Origin: Siphonodentalium dalli | Lineage: Eukaryota; Mollusca; Scaphopoda; Gadilida; Siphonodentaliidae | Length of the DNA: 64,000 bases | Assembly: GCA_032622095.1 (NCBI GenBank) | Contig: CP136067.1 | Span: 78,952,705-79,016,704 of the forward strand | Direction: 5' to 3' | Shown here: in pieces, positions 10,090 through 22,544 of the stretch | Layout: every line of letters begins with the position of its first letter | Position numbering within the stretch: position 1 is the first letter of the stretch | Made by a program: the position numbers and the translations under genes | Notes under the pieces: generated by a model | Databases searched by the model: none | What the model was told of the DNA's origin: nothing | What the model saw: only the letters and a program-made list of their open reading frames with translations

Positions 10090-12010
10090 AGATTTTTTAT
10101 GTTTACCCATACCATAGTATGGTAAACATAGTGTCGTTGCCCGGATTGACCACTCGTCGTTGGTCCGTCTGGCCGTCTGTATGTCCGTCTGTCTGTCCGT
10201 AGACACTTTACGAGTAATGCGATAACTCAAACATTTTCTATCCGATCGAAACCAAATTTTGTATATGGGTTTCTCAACCTAAAATACAGATCGAGTTCGA
10301 ATTTGGGTTTGATCCGAGATTTTGTTACAGAGTTATGGCCCTTTTTCAACTTAGAATTAACGCATTCTGCCATAACTCAAACATTATGTATCTGATTGGA
10401 ACCAAATTTGGTATGCGAGTTTCAGAGCCCAAAATACAGATCGAGTTCGAATATGGGTTTGATCCGATTTATTTTAAAGGAGTTATGACCCTTTTTCGAA
10501 AATAAAATTAAAAAAACAAAAATCCGATGCTATAACCAAAGTATATTTTGTCCGATTGTGTTCATATTTGATATGTAGGTTTATGATGACATGCCCCTCA
10601 TCTGTATAGTTTATGGTATTGATTGGTTGATCGGTTTAGAAAATAATTAACCCTTTACACAGTACACACATGCTATCCAATGCAATAAGTTGAACATATT
10701 TCTTCTGATCTGCCTCATATTTCTTACCCAGGTTTTTCTTAGCACGTTCTTAGTCAGTATGGTTTTTGGTATTGTTTAATTAACCCTTTTCACTCTTATG
10801 TTTACTTAGAATTCACCCAAGCTGCTATGACTCAAAACATTTTTCATCTGATCAGCACCAAATTTGGTATATGAATTTATCACCCCTAAATACAGATCGA
10901 GTTCGAATATGGGTTTGATCCGATATATTTTAACAGAGTTATGACCCTTTATAATTCAAATAATTACTGCTGGGAATTTTAAGAGAACATATCTGGCAGA
11001 CCATGTGTTATTGAAATGAGTTAATTATCACTATGTCTATGGACATGCTATAAAGCCTGATAGTGGTACTCCTGGCTGGCAGGATTTGTTATCATATTAA
11101 TGTAAAATTGATTGATGGCTATCTGGTGGAGTGCTGTTTTCTGTGCAATATTAAGTTAACCCCTTTGCTGAAACAGGTTCATTACTAAAGTTTATGTAAA
11201 CACTATAGGACACCTATTCTAAAATATTAAATTGGAATAGTCCATTGTTACTTAATTTGTAGGGATGTTTTACAGACATTGTTGTCTACATACACTGTTG
11301 TCTTATCTTAGACAAAAATTAATCCACACATTCCTCAGTTCCATGATGTGATGTCATTGCAAATGATTAACCCTCTCCACACATCATATGGTTTTGAAGC
11401 TTTTCGTTTGATCATTCTCCTATATTATGTCCAGGTTGATGGTGATCCACTTTTGATTTGCATGGATTTGGGATTAAAATTAAACCATTCCATAGACACA
11501 TATTATGCGATTGACAGATATAATATTATCCCTTTCACTTTGATCCAGGTTCAGTAAGGGTTTCAATAAATCACCAATTATATATTCATCATTAGAGGAA
11601 ATGTCTTATTTTGAAATTCCCTCAGTTGCATTTGGGCTCCAGGGTAATATTAATGGTGCTGGTATTCTTGAGACTGACTTATTGTATGGGTTTCTAAATC
11701 CAATGACATGCTTTGTATAGACTATTTTGTGTTTATCAGTTCATTAGTTTGGGTAAGATTAACCCTATTCTATCCGATTTGATAACTCAAATATTTCCAT
11801 TGACTATGTTTATACATGTAGTTCTTGGCATAGTTGACAAGAACACACCCCTAACCTGCATAGTGAGGGTCATTTGGTTTATTTGCTTAAAAATATTAAC
11901 ATCCTCCGCCAATCCTGTTGACACAATGTGATAACTAAATATTTTTCACATGATCACTATATTAAGTGTGAATTGTTGAAACTTTAGCACTCATGAAAAG
12001 GTTGATGTAA
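10090..12010. repeat. Internally repetitive dispersed element
   Basis: The block starts near CCATACCATAGTATGGTAAAC, a short palindrome, followed by GTCCGTCTGTCTGTCC. It contains at least three copies of a ~120 bp module with ACCAAATTTGGTATATG, ATACAGATCGAGTTCGAAT and GGGTTTGATCCGA, then ACAGAGTTATGGCCC (around 10220-10340, 10380-10500 and 10830-10950). Homologous stretches occur at 36480-36870, 38340-38640 and 42270-42600. It is non-coding. Confidence 0.75.
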
Positions 12011-12053
12011 GGATTTATAAAATTTATAAAAATAGCTAATCGCTATCGCCAAG

Positions 12054-12350
12054 GTATGGGTTAAACATCTGCCGATCGTGATCGGCCTCTCGTTCATATA
12101 TTTATATATCGTGGTGCGTTAATCATAGCCTCCGGAGTGCAAAACAATTTCTAGTGCTTTCTTTATAAATAGTGAAAGGTTTCTGATCGTGCGATTATTG
12201 CGGATGTCTTCTGAAGTAATACGGCTTGATAAATTTAATATTCTGAGGTCATTTAGAAATTCACAATTCAGGACAAGGTGGAATTCATCTCCGAGTTCTG
12301 ACTTGCAAAGGGTGCATACTCTAGCTAAGTAGTTAAGTAGGTATTATACC
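12054..12350 (-). mobile_element. LINE 3' remnant with Cys-rich C-terminus
   Basis: The minus strand from about 12350 to 12140 translates into a CTLC ... GDEFHLVLNC Cys/His tail. Then come LNDLRILNLSSR and a helix-rich stretch with SLFIKKALEIVLHSGG before a stop near 12132. That is a typical LINE ORF2 C-terminus (C-x2-C ... H-x4-C). The 3' UTR that follows ends in the motif GATCACGATCGGCAGATG. The same motif is found at 13973-14003 and in diverged form at 16849-16878, so it is a recurrent LINE tail. The rest of the element is absent. Confidence 0.6.
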
Positions 12351-12359
12351 AGGAGCCCT

Positions 12360-13960
12360 GCTCAACTGGAAGTCGGTGGTTTCGTGTGCGGAATCATACA
12401 AGTGTATGTGTGGTGTTTTGGTCTTCGTGCAGCAGGTATCGTTCCCGACTAATGTCAATTTAAATTATGCGATACATGTACCGGTATATTGAGCTGACTT
12501 TCAGGCGCGATACTGGCTCCAGTGGGAAATAAACGGAGTTTGGATGATATTAAAATGGCATTCACTGGTACTGCTTCAGCCATTTAACCCTTTCAGTGCC
12601 AAGTCCGATTTTTGTATCAACCCATATTTCCTTGATCATTTTTCAAATTTATTGATTATAATAATGTGATACATTTCATTGGTTTATGGCATAACAGATC
12701 ACTTCAGAGATCAGAGGCCAATGACCAGTTGGCAGTTTTCCCACGCATTGTCAAACTCAACTGTTGTTGGATAACTGCATGAATACAGCCGATATATCTA
12801 TAACTCATTTTACTCATCGCAACATAAGATACATCAGCTTCGAGTTATTGTCAGTCAACGATATTCATGACTGATTATTCTTTCGCATCTTGATTTATTT
12901 GTAACTATTTCTAAATACTACGATTCTCACAAATTTTACTACGCCAGGAATGCACTCCATATTTGGAACCGGTTTATCACGTCATGTTGGGAATGCCGCG
13001 TCGTCGTAGAAATGAAATATAATTGACACATCTAGAGACGTACATCCGTTAGGATATTCGTCGGCTTTTAAATATCACGATAGCCTTTCGTTCACGAACA
13101 TAGAAGAACACGGATTCGAATCCACCCTATATGAAATATGGTAATCTATTTCGATTTAAGTGACAGGCTCTTCAGTTCAGATGTTATAATAACCCTTCCC
13201 TTAACCCATTAATTCCAATAATTTGAGAATTTGTATCGTTGTATACATTTGTCTACACTACTTTAGTTTATACTAATGCATTGTGCTCGAATTTAAAACT
13301 GAGTGAAAAATAGTACGACTCTTGAGTTTATACTAAGCCACAGGGAAAATCAGAGGGCAATATATGCCATTGAGTTACAAACATTGCGGAAGGTTGGACT
13401 GAATATAGACATGTTATTATATTTACATGCGGGTAGGCATTATCTACACCATTATTCATATCTAAACCATGGTAAAATCATCGATATTGTAATACTTGTA
13501 AGAAATACACATATTCCCGTACGAAGGGACACAAAGTCATATCTCCATATCCACAACCTGAAGTAACAATGCGGGCATGCAGTCTAAGTTAAATAATGAT
13601 TTTCTCTTAAAGTCAGTCGCCTATACGCAGTTGTTGTTTTACTTCTTTCGAGTTAACTTCAATGATGTTTTGAGCGTATTACCACCCATTTCTAAATAAA
13701 ATGTTGATGCAGTTACAATCGACTCGATGTTAATTTTCATCATTGTAGTCTATTATATACATATGTTACTTCGGGAACGATTAAGAACTGAAACTCTCTC
13801 CAGATAATAAGTCAAATACGCAGAGTGCGCGAATTCAAAATGCGCGAATTCAAAACTGAGCGAAAATAGTACTGCGTGAATTTAAATACGAGTAAGGTGT
13901 ACTCTATAATTCAACATCAAAACTCTATATTATGATTCCGGTCATAGCTTTTCAGAACGG
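12360..13960. other. Stretch with no recognised gene
   Basis: I see no coding signal beyond short chance frames. A small repeat is present: GAATTTAAAACTGAG with GAAAAATAGTAC near 13290, and a related set (GCGCGAATTCAAAA twice, AACTGAGCGAAAATAGTAC) near 13830-13880. Confidence 0.4.
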
Positions 13961-13969
13961 CGAGGGATG

Positions 13970-14005
13970 GGTTAAACATCTGCCGATCATGATCGGACTC
14001 GTGGT
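13970..14005. repeat. Orphan LINE-type 3' tail motif
   Basis: ATGGGTTAAACATCTGCCG followed by ATCATGATCGG matches the tail at 12054-12090 with one change. No LINE coding sequence is recognisable next to it. Confidence 0.5.
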
Positions 14006-14583
14006 TCAAATGAACCATGTCAAACCATGGTTGTTTAATTTACATATATACCGGCGAACGTCGTATATAGTGTGATGAAGATGTTAACGCGTGGGACAGG
14101 GACGTGGTAACAGGGTGTGGAAATGTCCTGTCCGACCCAAAATAGGTTGAAATAATCATAACTTTATTTTCCAATCACACATAATACTGGATATATTTAC
14201 ATGTCGCAGACTTTCTATTTAGCGCTAATCATAACTCCTATTAGTAGATCCAGTATAAAATTGTCCAATCGAAACGATTAACGTAGGACATAATATGGGG
14301 GGGGGGGTAGCCCACATTCTTCAGAGAAATGACACATGGGCGATGATACGATCAGTCTATTTTAAAAGCTTACGATATTCTTGTCAGATTTACATCTCTT
14401 GATCTGCGATTCAGATGGGATTTATGTAATGATGGGATTGCCTTCATCAGTCATGTATCAGACTGGGCGCTATTTCATTGGCTGTTCCGCAACAGCTCAT
14501 TGTATACAAGGCGGAATCAAGTCTCTATATAAAAAAAGCGATAATAATTACAAATACTCCTTCGTGAGCAGTCATGACTTGTT

Positions 14584-15160
14584 ATATAAGGATTAACTGT
14601 CATGTGGACTATTTTTATGGAGATGTAACCGTGAGGTAAGTGGACATAACTTGTGTAAAACCCGAAGGGTTTTACATACAAGTTATGACCACTTACCTCA
14701 CGGTTACATTTCCGGCGAGGCGGGCCAACTCGGCCGAGCATCCCTTCCGAAAGTGGACATGTCGGCGTCCATAAAAATAGTCCACATGACAGTTAATCCT
14801 TATATTTATATACATTTAGCGAAAAAGCCACTTTTGTAAATGTATTTAAATCGAAAAGTGTATCGTGACAAAAACAGCCCAAAATACCCAATAGTACCCT
14901 TGGCAAAAGTTAATAGGAACAATTTATCTTCGTATTGAAACCCGATGATGTATTAAGTCAATCCTGCGCGAGTCCAAATGCGCCCAAAACATTACGCGTT
15001 CGTCTTTCCAAACCCAATGACGTATCGATGTTGTTATGAGCTTGGTGTTATTGAGCCGTTGCGCATTCACCGATAAATAACTGCAACTAGCCACGTGGGC
15101 GCCGACCAATCAGAATGCTGGATTTAGTGATGACAACACTTAGTATGTAAATATATATAT
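14584..15160 (+). mobile_element. Foldback element family A, copy 2
   Basis: This copy has the same layout and strand as the one at 176-690. The hairpin's right arm is interrupted at about 14708-14770 by about 60 bp of GC-rich sequence (TTCCGGCGAGGCGGGCC ... GACATGTCGGCG) that the other two copies lack. The hairpin tip ACCCGAAGGGT is unchanged. Confidence 0.85.
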
Positions 15161-15164
15161 ATAA

Positions 15165-16505
15165 ATTGCGAGATCGGAGTTCAATTTGTTGACAATTTTC
15201 CAATTCCGGCTTTTAAAAGAGACTGAGTATGACCCTGAGTGTATGTTCACAGACTGTATTCGGTCGTGTTATAACGTAAAAAAAACTTCTGTTTTCCATC
15301 GTCACAGTTTGTATGCACGTATATACAGTCAATATATTTAGTTCTAGTTTACTGTTTCAGCCGGTGTTGTAAATCTGGTCGAAGGTCAATGACGATATGG
15401 GTTAACATTTAGCCTCCTTTGATCAAATAATCATAATAGTCATGATAGCCGGTGTGTGGTGACGGGGTTTTTTCAACTCCTGACTTGAGACCTATGTTAT
15501 CTTTACAGTTGTGTATACTGTAATTTGTGATAATAGCGCGGTCGGTGCAAGTATAAATTGCGGGGCATATTGGCACATTAAGGTTATCTGATTAAATCAC
15601 AAATGTTATGTAAAATGATGCCGGTGACAGCTGGGGATACTGGGTGTGTTCATATGAATGGGAACACCGACTCCATTGTAATCGATTTCGCTATTGTTTA
15701 GGTCCCGGGCCATCATGTTGTAACCCTTCCTGAATTCGGTCGATACTTGCTTTGTCTCACTGCGCCTATTTATAAATAGCTTAAATACCCAGTCAACATG
15801 TTCTGCTGATCTAATTGGAACTGGGTCCATAACATGGGTGCAGCATGTTGCCGCCTCGCGTATAGCTTGCTTAAATTGACAATTTACTTAATATAACAAT
15901 TCTGTCACAGGTTTTGAAGTATCACGGTGAAAATTTTTGCAAAGACCCCTTCTAAGTGATGGAACACTGAAACGGAGATAAACCTATAACACGTTTAACT
16001 TACTACTTAGGGACATACCATGAATATTAGTCCGATCTAACTGGGACCAAACACCGGGCAACAAAAGGCCAGGATGGCTGTCAAATTGGTGACCGAAAAG
16101 AAACAAATGACGAAATTTTATTTCATCACTTATTTCTGACTTAAAGCAGCACATGTTTTTACCACGTTCCATAGATCAATATAGGTCTGTCGTTACAAGA
16201 ACTACATGTATTTGTGAGCAGCCTAAATATGATTCGGAAATAAATTAAGTGATAGTAATCATTACCCTGAAAAAAGTCCTATTTCTGTACAGAATGCATA
16301 ATAAAGACCGACAGTTGTAATTTTGCGGTTATATTAATGATGCAGTTGGGAAGATAAAATTTAAAAACTGTTAACAAATTCTTTATAATGTGTTATAGTG
16401 CATACCGTCAGAAAGTGTTGCGATTATATAGCGTACGTGTGTTAATTAAGTCATATATGGTTAAATGGTATAGGCCCCTGCAACTGGAGTTAACGACACC
16501 CCGAA
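15165..16505. other. Stretch with no recognised gene
   Basis: Only short frames occur, with no recognisable domain. A weak ATGGGTTAACATTT near 15397 resembles the LINE-tail motif. Confidence 0.35.
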
Positions 16506-16508
16506 GTT

Positions 16509-16510
16509 AC

Positions 16511-16559
<49 letters not shown>

Positions 16560-16632
16560 CTCTCTCTCTCCCTCTCTCTCTCCCTCGCGCTCTCTCTCTC
16601 TCTCGCTCTCTCGCTCTCTCTCTCCCTCTCTT
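16509..16632. repeat. CT/GA microsatellite
   Basis: About 120 bp of nearly pure CT dinucleotides, broken by CCCTC and CGCTC variants and followed by GTGTGTGTGTGG. The serine/leucine-rich and arginine/glutamate-rich frames over it come from the repeat. Confidence 0.95.
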
Positions 16633-16848
16633 CTGTGTGTGTGTGGTGTGAAATTCAAACCCTGCACATTTGGTGTTGATAGCAACGCCAGACTTGGCTT
16701 TTACCTGGGTGTGTGGCAGTCGCTAACAGTAGTTGTAACACATTGTAATGTGTGAAACCATTTTATTTAGGGCTGCTTACTGTCTTTGATGTGAACTGTG
16801 GTAATCTGTTTCGAGTTAAGGGTCGCTGTAAAAAATATTATATAATGG

Positions 16849-17310
16849 GTTAAACATTTTCCGATGGTGATCGGCCTCTTGCTGTTAGTTATTATTTTGT
16901 GAATTCCATTAATTCCACTAATTCCAATTTCATACGAACAATATGTTGAAATTGTTCTCGTAGTTTGATTTTCCAACAATTAATAGTGGGTAATTTGTTC
17001 TTTTTAGACCAATATTTGCATATTTTCATACTTTTGGTCAACATTTTCCAACCTTAAATTTCCAACCTCAGGGGGAGTGGCAGTTGGACATTTCCAACAA
17101 TTGGAAAGCTATAGGATTTTGCAACTTTAATGTTCAGATTTCAAAATTTTCTCCCCAGTAGCCAGTGAAAAGCCTAATTAATTTGAGAAAAACAAATCGA
17201 TGTGTGAATTTGCCTGGCGTCAGACAACCATATGTTAGGATTTTGGAATTTCAGGTTCAGATCTAAACTTTTTCCATGGATTGTGTTCCTCCCCTTGCTT
17301 CTGTATGGCC
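16849..17310. repeat. TTCCAACCT dispersed repeat, copy with LINE-tail motif
   Basis: It begins with ATGGGTTAAACATTTTCCG and a diverged GATCGG motif. It then contains TTGTTCTCGTAGTTTGATTT, GACCAATATTTGCATA, TTTCCAACCTCAGGGGGAG and TTTCCAACAATTGGAAAGCT. The same set of motifs occurs at 44570-44900 and 61180-62060 and, in inverted order, near 48110-48260. It is non-coding. Confidence 0.6.
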
Positions 17311-17314
17311 ACCA

Positions 17315-17955
17315 GACTACTGATCCATTAGAATAGTATGATGGGCCAACCATCCAGGTCTGTGAGGAACAGTTAAAAGGTCATTTGAAGACCAAGGGGT
17401 GGGTTGCAAATGGACTTACGCAAGCTTGTGAGCTTGGTGTGGTTAAATGGGGGTGTAGTTAGACAACTCATCCCCATTGAGAGCCTCTAGACACGTCCCT
17501 GTACATAGAGCAATAATCTTAATTGACATTGAAGATTGTATTATATTTACTTGCGATTGTTCGCGCATGCAGAAGTTGGGCATGTGATCGATGGAATAAA
17601 TATATATAAATAACGTGGGCACAGCGCGTAGAAGCGCTGACACTATCGGCAATTGCATGTCGCTGACATGGTCACAATGGAAGTGCAGTAAACGTATTAT
17701 CGTAGGTCAAGTTCTACGCACCAGTTCGTCCTATTCTTGTGATGAATGTAAGTCTAGCTTCGATTTTCCCACTGGGACCCGACATCAGCCTCCATGTCTA
17801 TATCGATCGTCTCTCCTTGTTGTAATTATCACTTCTAAAAGAACACTTTTTCGTCTACCGCGGGCTATACAAAACCAGTATTCAGAAACAGACGCCTAGT
17901 TAGTAGAGCTTTGGTCACACGACGAGTATAGTGGCATCAAATAATTGTAATAGTA
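17315..17955. other. Stretch with no recognised gene
   Basis: A 94-codon frame at 17615-17899 has no recognisable domain and no convincing splice or start context. I do not call it a gene. Confidence 0.35.
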
Positions 17956-17959
17956 AAAA

Positions 17960-18250
17960 ATATGGATCTTTGTGGTGACCTCTATATGAGAGTCATCGAT
18001 ATTTTCCCCGAAACTCGTTAAAAACATGACCACTTTCAGTATTGGATTTCGAATTCAAATTCATCGGCACACCATGCAGACCGCATTTATTGGAGAATGT
18101 ATAGGCATGTGTAACTTTAATTAAAAACCACCTCTAGATGGGAGCTATCGAATTTGAACGATTTTCGATGAAAATCATGGCCGCCGCCAGCCACATGGCC
18201 GCCGGCAGCCATCTTGGATTTACTCGTTGCATGACTAAATTCTTTGGCGA
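17960..18250. repeat. GGCCGCCGGCAGCCATCTTGG repeat
   Basis: This stretch contains ACCTCTAGATGGGAGCTRTC, TTTGAACGATTTTCGA, ATGGCCGCCGGCAGCCATCT and TGCATGACTAAATTCTTTGG. A three-unit array of the same sequence is at 59885-60420. Confidence 0.7.
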
Positions 18251-18789
18251 TCATCAACAAATAAAACATGGCCGATGTTGACATCCAGTATTACACAGAC
18301 ATTCTAACTTTCCGCATTCCTTTTTTTTTTTATTTTTTTTTATTGAGGAAGTATACAAAACGAATGAGACAGACAGACATACGTATAGCACAAGCATTAT
18401 AGTAACAATACATTGATACATATTATATTCTAGCACTAACTTTTGCACGCTCCCACGTGAATTTCACTTGGGCTACTTTCTCACTGGCGACATTAGTAAA
18501 ATCATACGTGAATCATATATATAGTTGTGGTAAAGAGATAAATATATTGTTATTCCGTTGGCCATTGGGCGACACAACGTTAGCGCACTGAATTAAGAAT
18601 GTCATTTATACTGTAACATAAAGAGTTAGGATTGGCGCAGATAAATTTGTGTCGGCCTTTTGATAATCGAGTTAAGAAATGATTAATGTTAATTTGAGAG
18701 ATGGCTCGGGTTCCGGGCTATATGTATATAACTGTGTTATTCGGGGTATATACATGTATAAAGTTAGTTTTATTTGTGGATGTCAGAAA

Positions 18790-19237
18790 GTCAATCAGTG
18801 TTGTCATTAATTACATTTTCTAAGGGTAGCCATCGCTTTTTAAACTCTTGATATCGCATGTTGCATCTGGATGTGTACTTATCGCATTCATATTTGAATT
18901 TAAATTCAGCGACAAACGTCTTTATTGAGAGTTGGATCGGGTCAAATTTAGTCCTATAAATATATTGCTTTAGCACAAGTAGAAAGTAGTTTATGATGGA
19001 ATTCACTTGACAGTGATTAGCGCCAAAAAGCATATTTGGTTTGGTAATATGTATAGACACTTGATTTGTTTTCAGCCAAGACTGAAGTTCGGTTATGAAC
19101 CGATTTGTGTGTGGGCAGTCCCAGAAAATGTGAGAAATATTTTCTTGAGTATTTTCGCATCTCTTACATAGATCATCAGCTCTTATGCCTGCTATCTTCA
19201 GAAATTTGTTCGTCGAGAGGATTCTCGTATTAATTAC
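18790..19237 (-). pseudogene. L1/Tx1 LINE C-terminal Cys/His domain
   Basis: The minus strand reads continuously from INTRILSTNKFLKIAGIRAD through CKRC ... HIFWDC to a lysine/phenylalanine-rich end at 18791. The C-x2-C ... H-x4-C signature and the INTRIL ... NKFL lead-in are typical of the L1/Tx1 ORF2 tail. It lies directly beyond the insertion at 19240-20215 and belongs to the same element as the RT at 21-22 kb. Confidence 0.75.
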
Positions 19238-19239
19238 GT

Positions 19240-20215
19240 GCGCTCGCGCAACAGTATGGCGATCAGACAGATTCGTACGTTGGTGTCACCCTACTCCGTT
19301 TCACTCCATGACGTCACCAAAAACGACGTAAAACCTCGTGGCGTTCTGACATTTTTACTGTGCCGCGTTTTTGCTATGTTTATTTTATGTGTTGTTTTCG
19401 ATTATTTGTTTGTCGCCGATATCGCAATTTGTCGGGATTCCCTGTTTCTATATTTAAAACTGGCATGCTCGCAGTGAGCCTCGATTTCGATTTGTTCTCC
19501 CAGGTCAAAATACGTCAGAGTTATGATAAAAATAGATCGACCTACATTTTCTCCATCAGGACTCTACATCAAAGAGTCTATAGACTCCTTCGGGACCTAC
19601 ATAGACTCCTTCATTTGGGTATTTTGACTTATAATTGGGAAGTTTTATCATTTTTGGTTCGTGCGAAGACCTCTTTTTATCGTGCGGGAAAAGAGAGACA
19701 TTCAAAACGCGATTTCGTAATTCGATGCAATAGGCTGAATAGCCTAACCTTCAGCCGAGTTCCGGGTCAAATACGACGAATGGCGTAACACAAAACAAAA
19801 CGCATTTGTTGACACAAACACCGTTTGAAGAGTTTATTATTACAAAAAATGATCGTTATTGATTAATTATTGATTAATTGTTGATATTTATTGTTGCATA
19901 TTGGCTGCTATCAATATTTACACAAATGGTATTAATTATTTCTTATAATTGCTCCTTTGGTCAACTTTGACTATTGGAAAATGAAAATGAAAATATGCCG
20001 CTGATAAAAATGTAATCGATATTAAAGTCTCATCCTTTCGGCAACATGGAATTGGTTTTAATTATTTAAATGATTAATATAGTAATTTGCCTTTTATCTG
20101 TGATGAAATGAGAAATGGTAATTGTTTTTTTTTGCTAACATTAAATTAAATTAAATAAATAAATAAAAATACAGTGAAATTATTTTTTAAATTATTGTTT
20201 ATTACATTTTTACAG
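19240..20215. mobile_element. Unidentified ~1 kb insertion in the LINE
   Basis: This segment separates the LINE's TTTPV region (20215-20260) from its INTRIL region (ending near 19237), which are normally close together in the protein. It is moderately GC-rich to 19790 and AT-rich after that. A 142-codon plus-strand frame (19360-19788) has no domain I recognise, although it includes an internal near-repeat of AGACTCCTTC. No clear terminal repeats were found, so the class is unknown. Confidence 0.55.
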
Positions 20216-21091
20216 GCGTGGTAGTAAATGGATTGCGAAATATATTATCCCATGATTGTGAGTCGTCTTTTATTTCCGATTTCCATTTTTTACATGAGTT
20301 TGGCACCCATGTTCCCAGGTTCCCTATTGACAGGGTTCTATGAAAGAGTTGACCGCCTTTATGATCCCTTAATAACGGGCTCAAATGTTTGGGTAAGAAC
20401 GGAGAGTGTAATCATAGGAGGGGCTGATTTCGAGAGTTTGACAGGCTATATATTTGCCGTTTTAGGTTAGCCATAGTAATGAAGTTAGTAGAAATATTGA
20501 ATGTAGCCTTAAGGGAGTCGGGGGTGTGAAATTCCCCATTGTCTTGGAACATATCGTTTACAAAATATATGCCTTCATTTATCCACGAATTAAAGTTAAT
20601 GGGGGTTCCTTCCATTCTAATGTTAGAATTATTCCATATGGTCGCTGACATGATATTACCATTTTTATCATCTATGCTTATGAATTTGCACCAAGAGCTG
20701 AGAAAATCCCTCCAAAATGGGTTAGACATTTTTGAAGTTTGTTTTGACAGGAACTTAGCATCATATGTTAGGTACAGGGGGGTCATAGATAATGGGGTTG
20801 TCTTTTAGGAGAGGTGCCCATTTTGATTGTTTACATATTGACGTCTCAGCCATGTGATTTTCATTGCGTCTTTAAAATGTTCCAAGTTGACCATTTTGAA
20901 TACTCCTAGGGAGTAATCAAGACATAACTGATTCCTTTGTACTCTGTCTCGTTTCGAGTTCCAGATAAAATGGAATAAAATTGTGTTTAACTTCTTAACG
21001 AAAGCATCGTCTGGACTGGGGAGAGACATGAATATGTAGGTTAGCTTTGGAAGAATAGGTGTCTTAATGACAGTTATTCTTCCAATTGGGG

Positions 21092-21975
21092 TTAATAGCC
21101 TGTGGCTCCATGTCTTGGTTCTATTTCGTCCAATTTACCGGAGTAGTTTGACATCATTTTTTGAAGATCAGTGTTGAAATTAATGCCCAGAAAGTTGAAG
21201 GTTTTTGAGTAAGATAATTTTAAATCTTGGCACATGGTTGACTCATAGTTTGTTCTTGATCCTATCCATGCCGCCTGGCATTTCTCCGGGTTAATACGCA
21301 GTCCCGAAACCCGAGCATATAGGTCAAGTATTGAGTAGGCCTCACGTATGCTACTTTCATTGCCATCAAGTATGAACGTTGTGTCGTCCGCATATTGTGA
21401 TAGTTTATACTCTGAACCACCGAGGATTATTCCTTTAATTTTGTCATTCTGTCTTACCAACAATGCTAACACCTCAGCGCAGAGGAGAAAAATATACGGG
21501 GATATAGGATCACCCTGTCGACAGCCACGCCATAATTTAAAACTTTGTGATATGTGACCGTTAATCAGTATAGACGAACTAGCGTCTTCATATAGAATGG
21601 CTATCCATTTTTTTATGGAATCGCCAAATTCGAAAAAATTGAGGCATTTATGTACGAACGACCAGGACACTGAGTAAAATGCTTTTTCGAAGTCTACTAG
21701 GAGCAGGACTCCAGGCTTATCGTCGGTTTTCGCTTGATACATTATGTCATATATGAGCCTTGTATTATCTCCAATGTACCTGTCAGCAAGAAAACCTGTT
21801 TGGTCAGAATTAATTATATACGGGAGGACGCGTTTAAGCCTATATGCGATACAAGATGAGGCGAGTTTATAAGTTGTGTTCAAAAGAGAGATGGGACGCC
21901 AGTTTTTCAACAATTGACAGGTTTTGTCCTTCTTTGGAATAAGTGTTATAATACCCTGTTTTGTGTGATCGATAA
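21092..21975 (-). pseudogene. L1/Tx1 LINE reverse transcriptase
   Basis: This is an open frame of about 290 residues covering RT blocks 1 to 7. It has the NWRPISLLNT fingers, the catalytic aspartate in VDFEKAF, the GCRQGDPISP block, the two catalytic aspartates in YADD, and the FNFLGINFN block at the end. The residue after EKAF is tyrosine where L1/Tx1 relatives usually have aspartate, a change outside the metal-binding set. The frame breaks at both ends. In an active element the enzyme would copy its RNA at a nicked target. Confidence 0.9.
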
Positions 21976-22544
21976 TTCTCCGACTGAAAATGATTCATTA
22001 AGTGAGTCTGTCACAAAGGGCCCCAGATTAGACCAGAACAATTTGAAGAATTCATATGTGTAACCAGATGGTCCCGGGCATTTACAGTTTTTCGATTGTT
22101 TTAATGCATGTGTCAATTCTTGTAAAGTTAGCGGACCCTCAATGCTCGATGCTAGAGATGGGGTAAGTTTTGGAGTTTCAGAATTTTTTAACATTTGGTT
22201 TAGATATTGATCAGAAGTATATTTATGTGAATAAAGAGTTTGGTAGAAATTTCGAGCTTCCGACAGGATACTGTCTTGTGTTGTCAAATTATTACCGTTA
22301 TTATCTGTCAAACTGGTCAGGGTTTTCGAAATATAGTTACGTTTCTCTAAATTCAGAAAATATTTTGTGGGTTTTTCTCCTTCCTCGACCCATTTCGTTC
22401 GGGACCTAATCATTCTGCTTACCGCATTCCTGATAGCTCCATTTGACATTTGCCCCTCTCCGAGTTGAGATTCAGTGACACTTTCATTAAAAACAGGGGT
22501 ATAGTTATCACACTTGGGCAGTGTATCATAATGTAATATGGCGT

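Larger units (their letters stand above)
18305..22540 (-). mobile_element. L1/Tx1-type LINE, 5'-truncated and interrupted, minus strand
   Basis: On the minus strand, 22525-21980 encodes the pre-RT linker (TKWVEEGEKPTKYFLNLEKRN; CKCPGPSGYTYEFF). After one frameshift near 21975, 21960-21092 encodes the RT (NWRPISLLNTTYKLASSC, DQTGFLADRYIGDNTRLI, VDFEKAFYSVSW, GCRQGDPISPYIFLLCAE, YADDTTFIL, LRINPEKCQAAW). At 21029-20215 is the post-RT region, in broken frames. At about 19235-18790 is the C-terminal Cys/His motif (CKRCENTQENISHIFWDCP). The 3' UTR ends at about 18319 in AATAAA followed by poly-A, seen as T-runs on the plus strand. The YADD box is intact but the element is dead because of the truncation, frameshifts and a ~1 kb insertion at 19240-20215. 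RT motif spelling fits the L1/Tx1 group. Confidence 0.9.

Noticed and set aside
16388-16685. Ser/Leu-rich and Arg/Glu-rich frames
   Set aside because: They are produced by the CT microsatellite.
19360-19788. 142-codon plus-strand frame as a host gene
   Set aside because: It lies inside an insertion within a LINE, and no domain, splice site or convincing start context was found.
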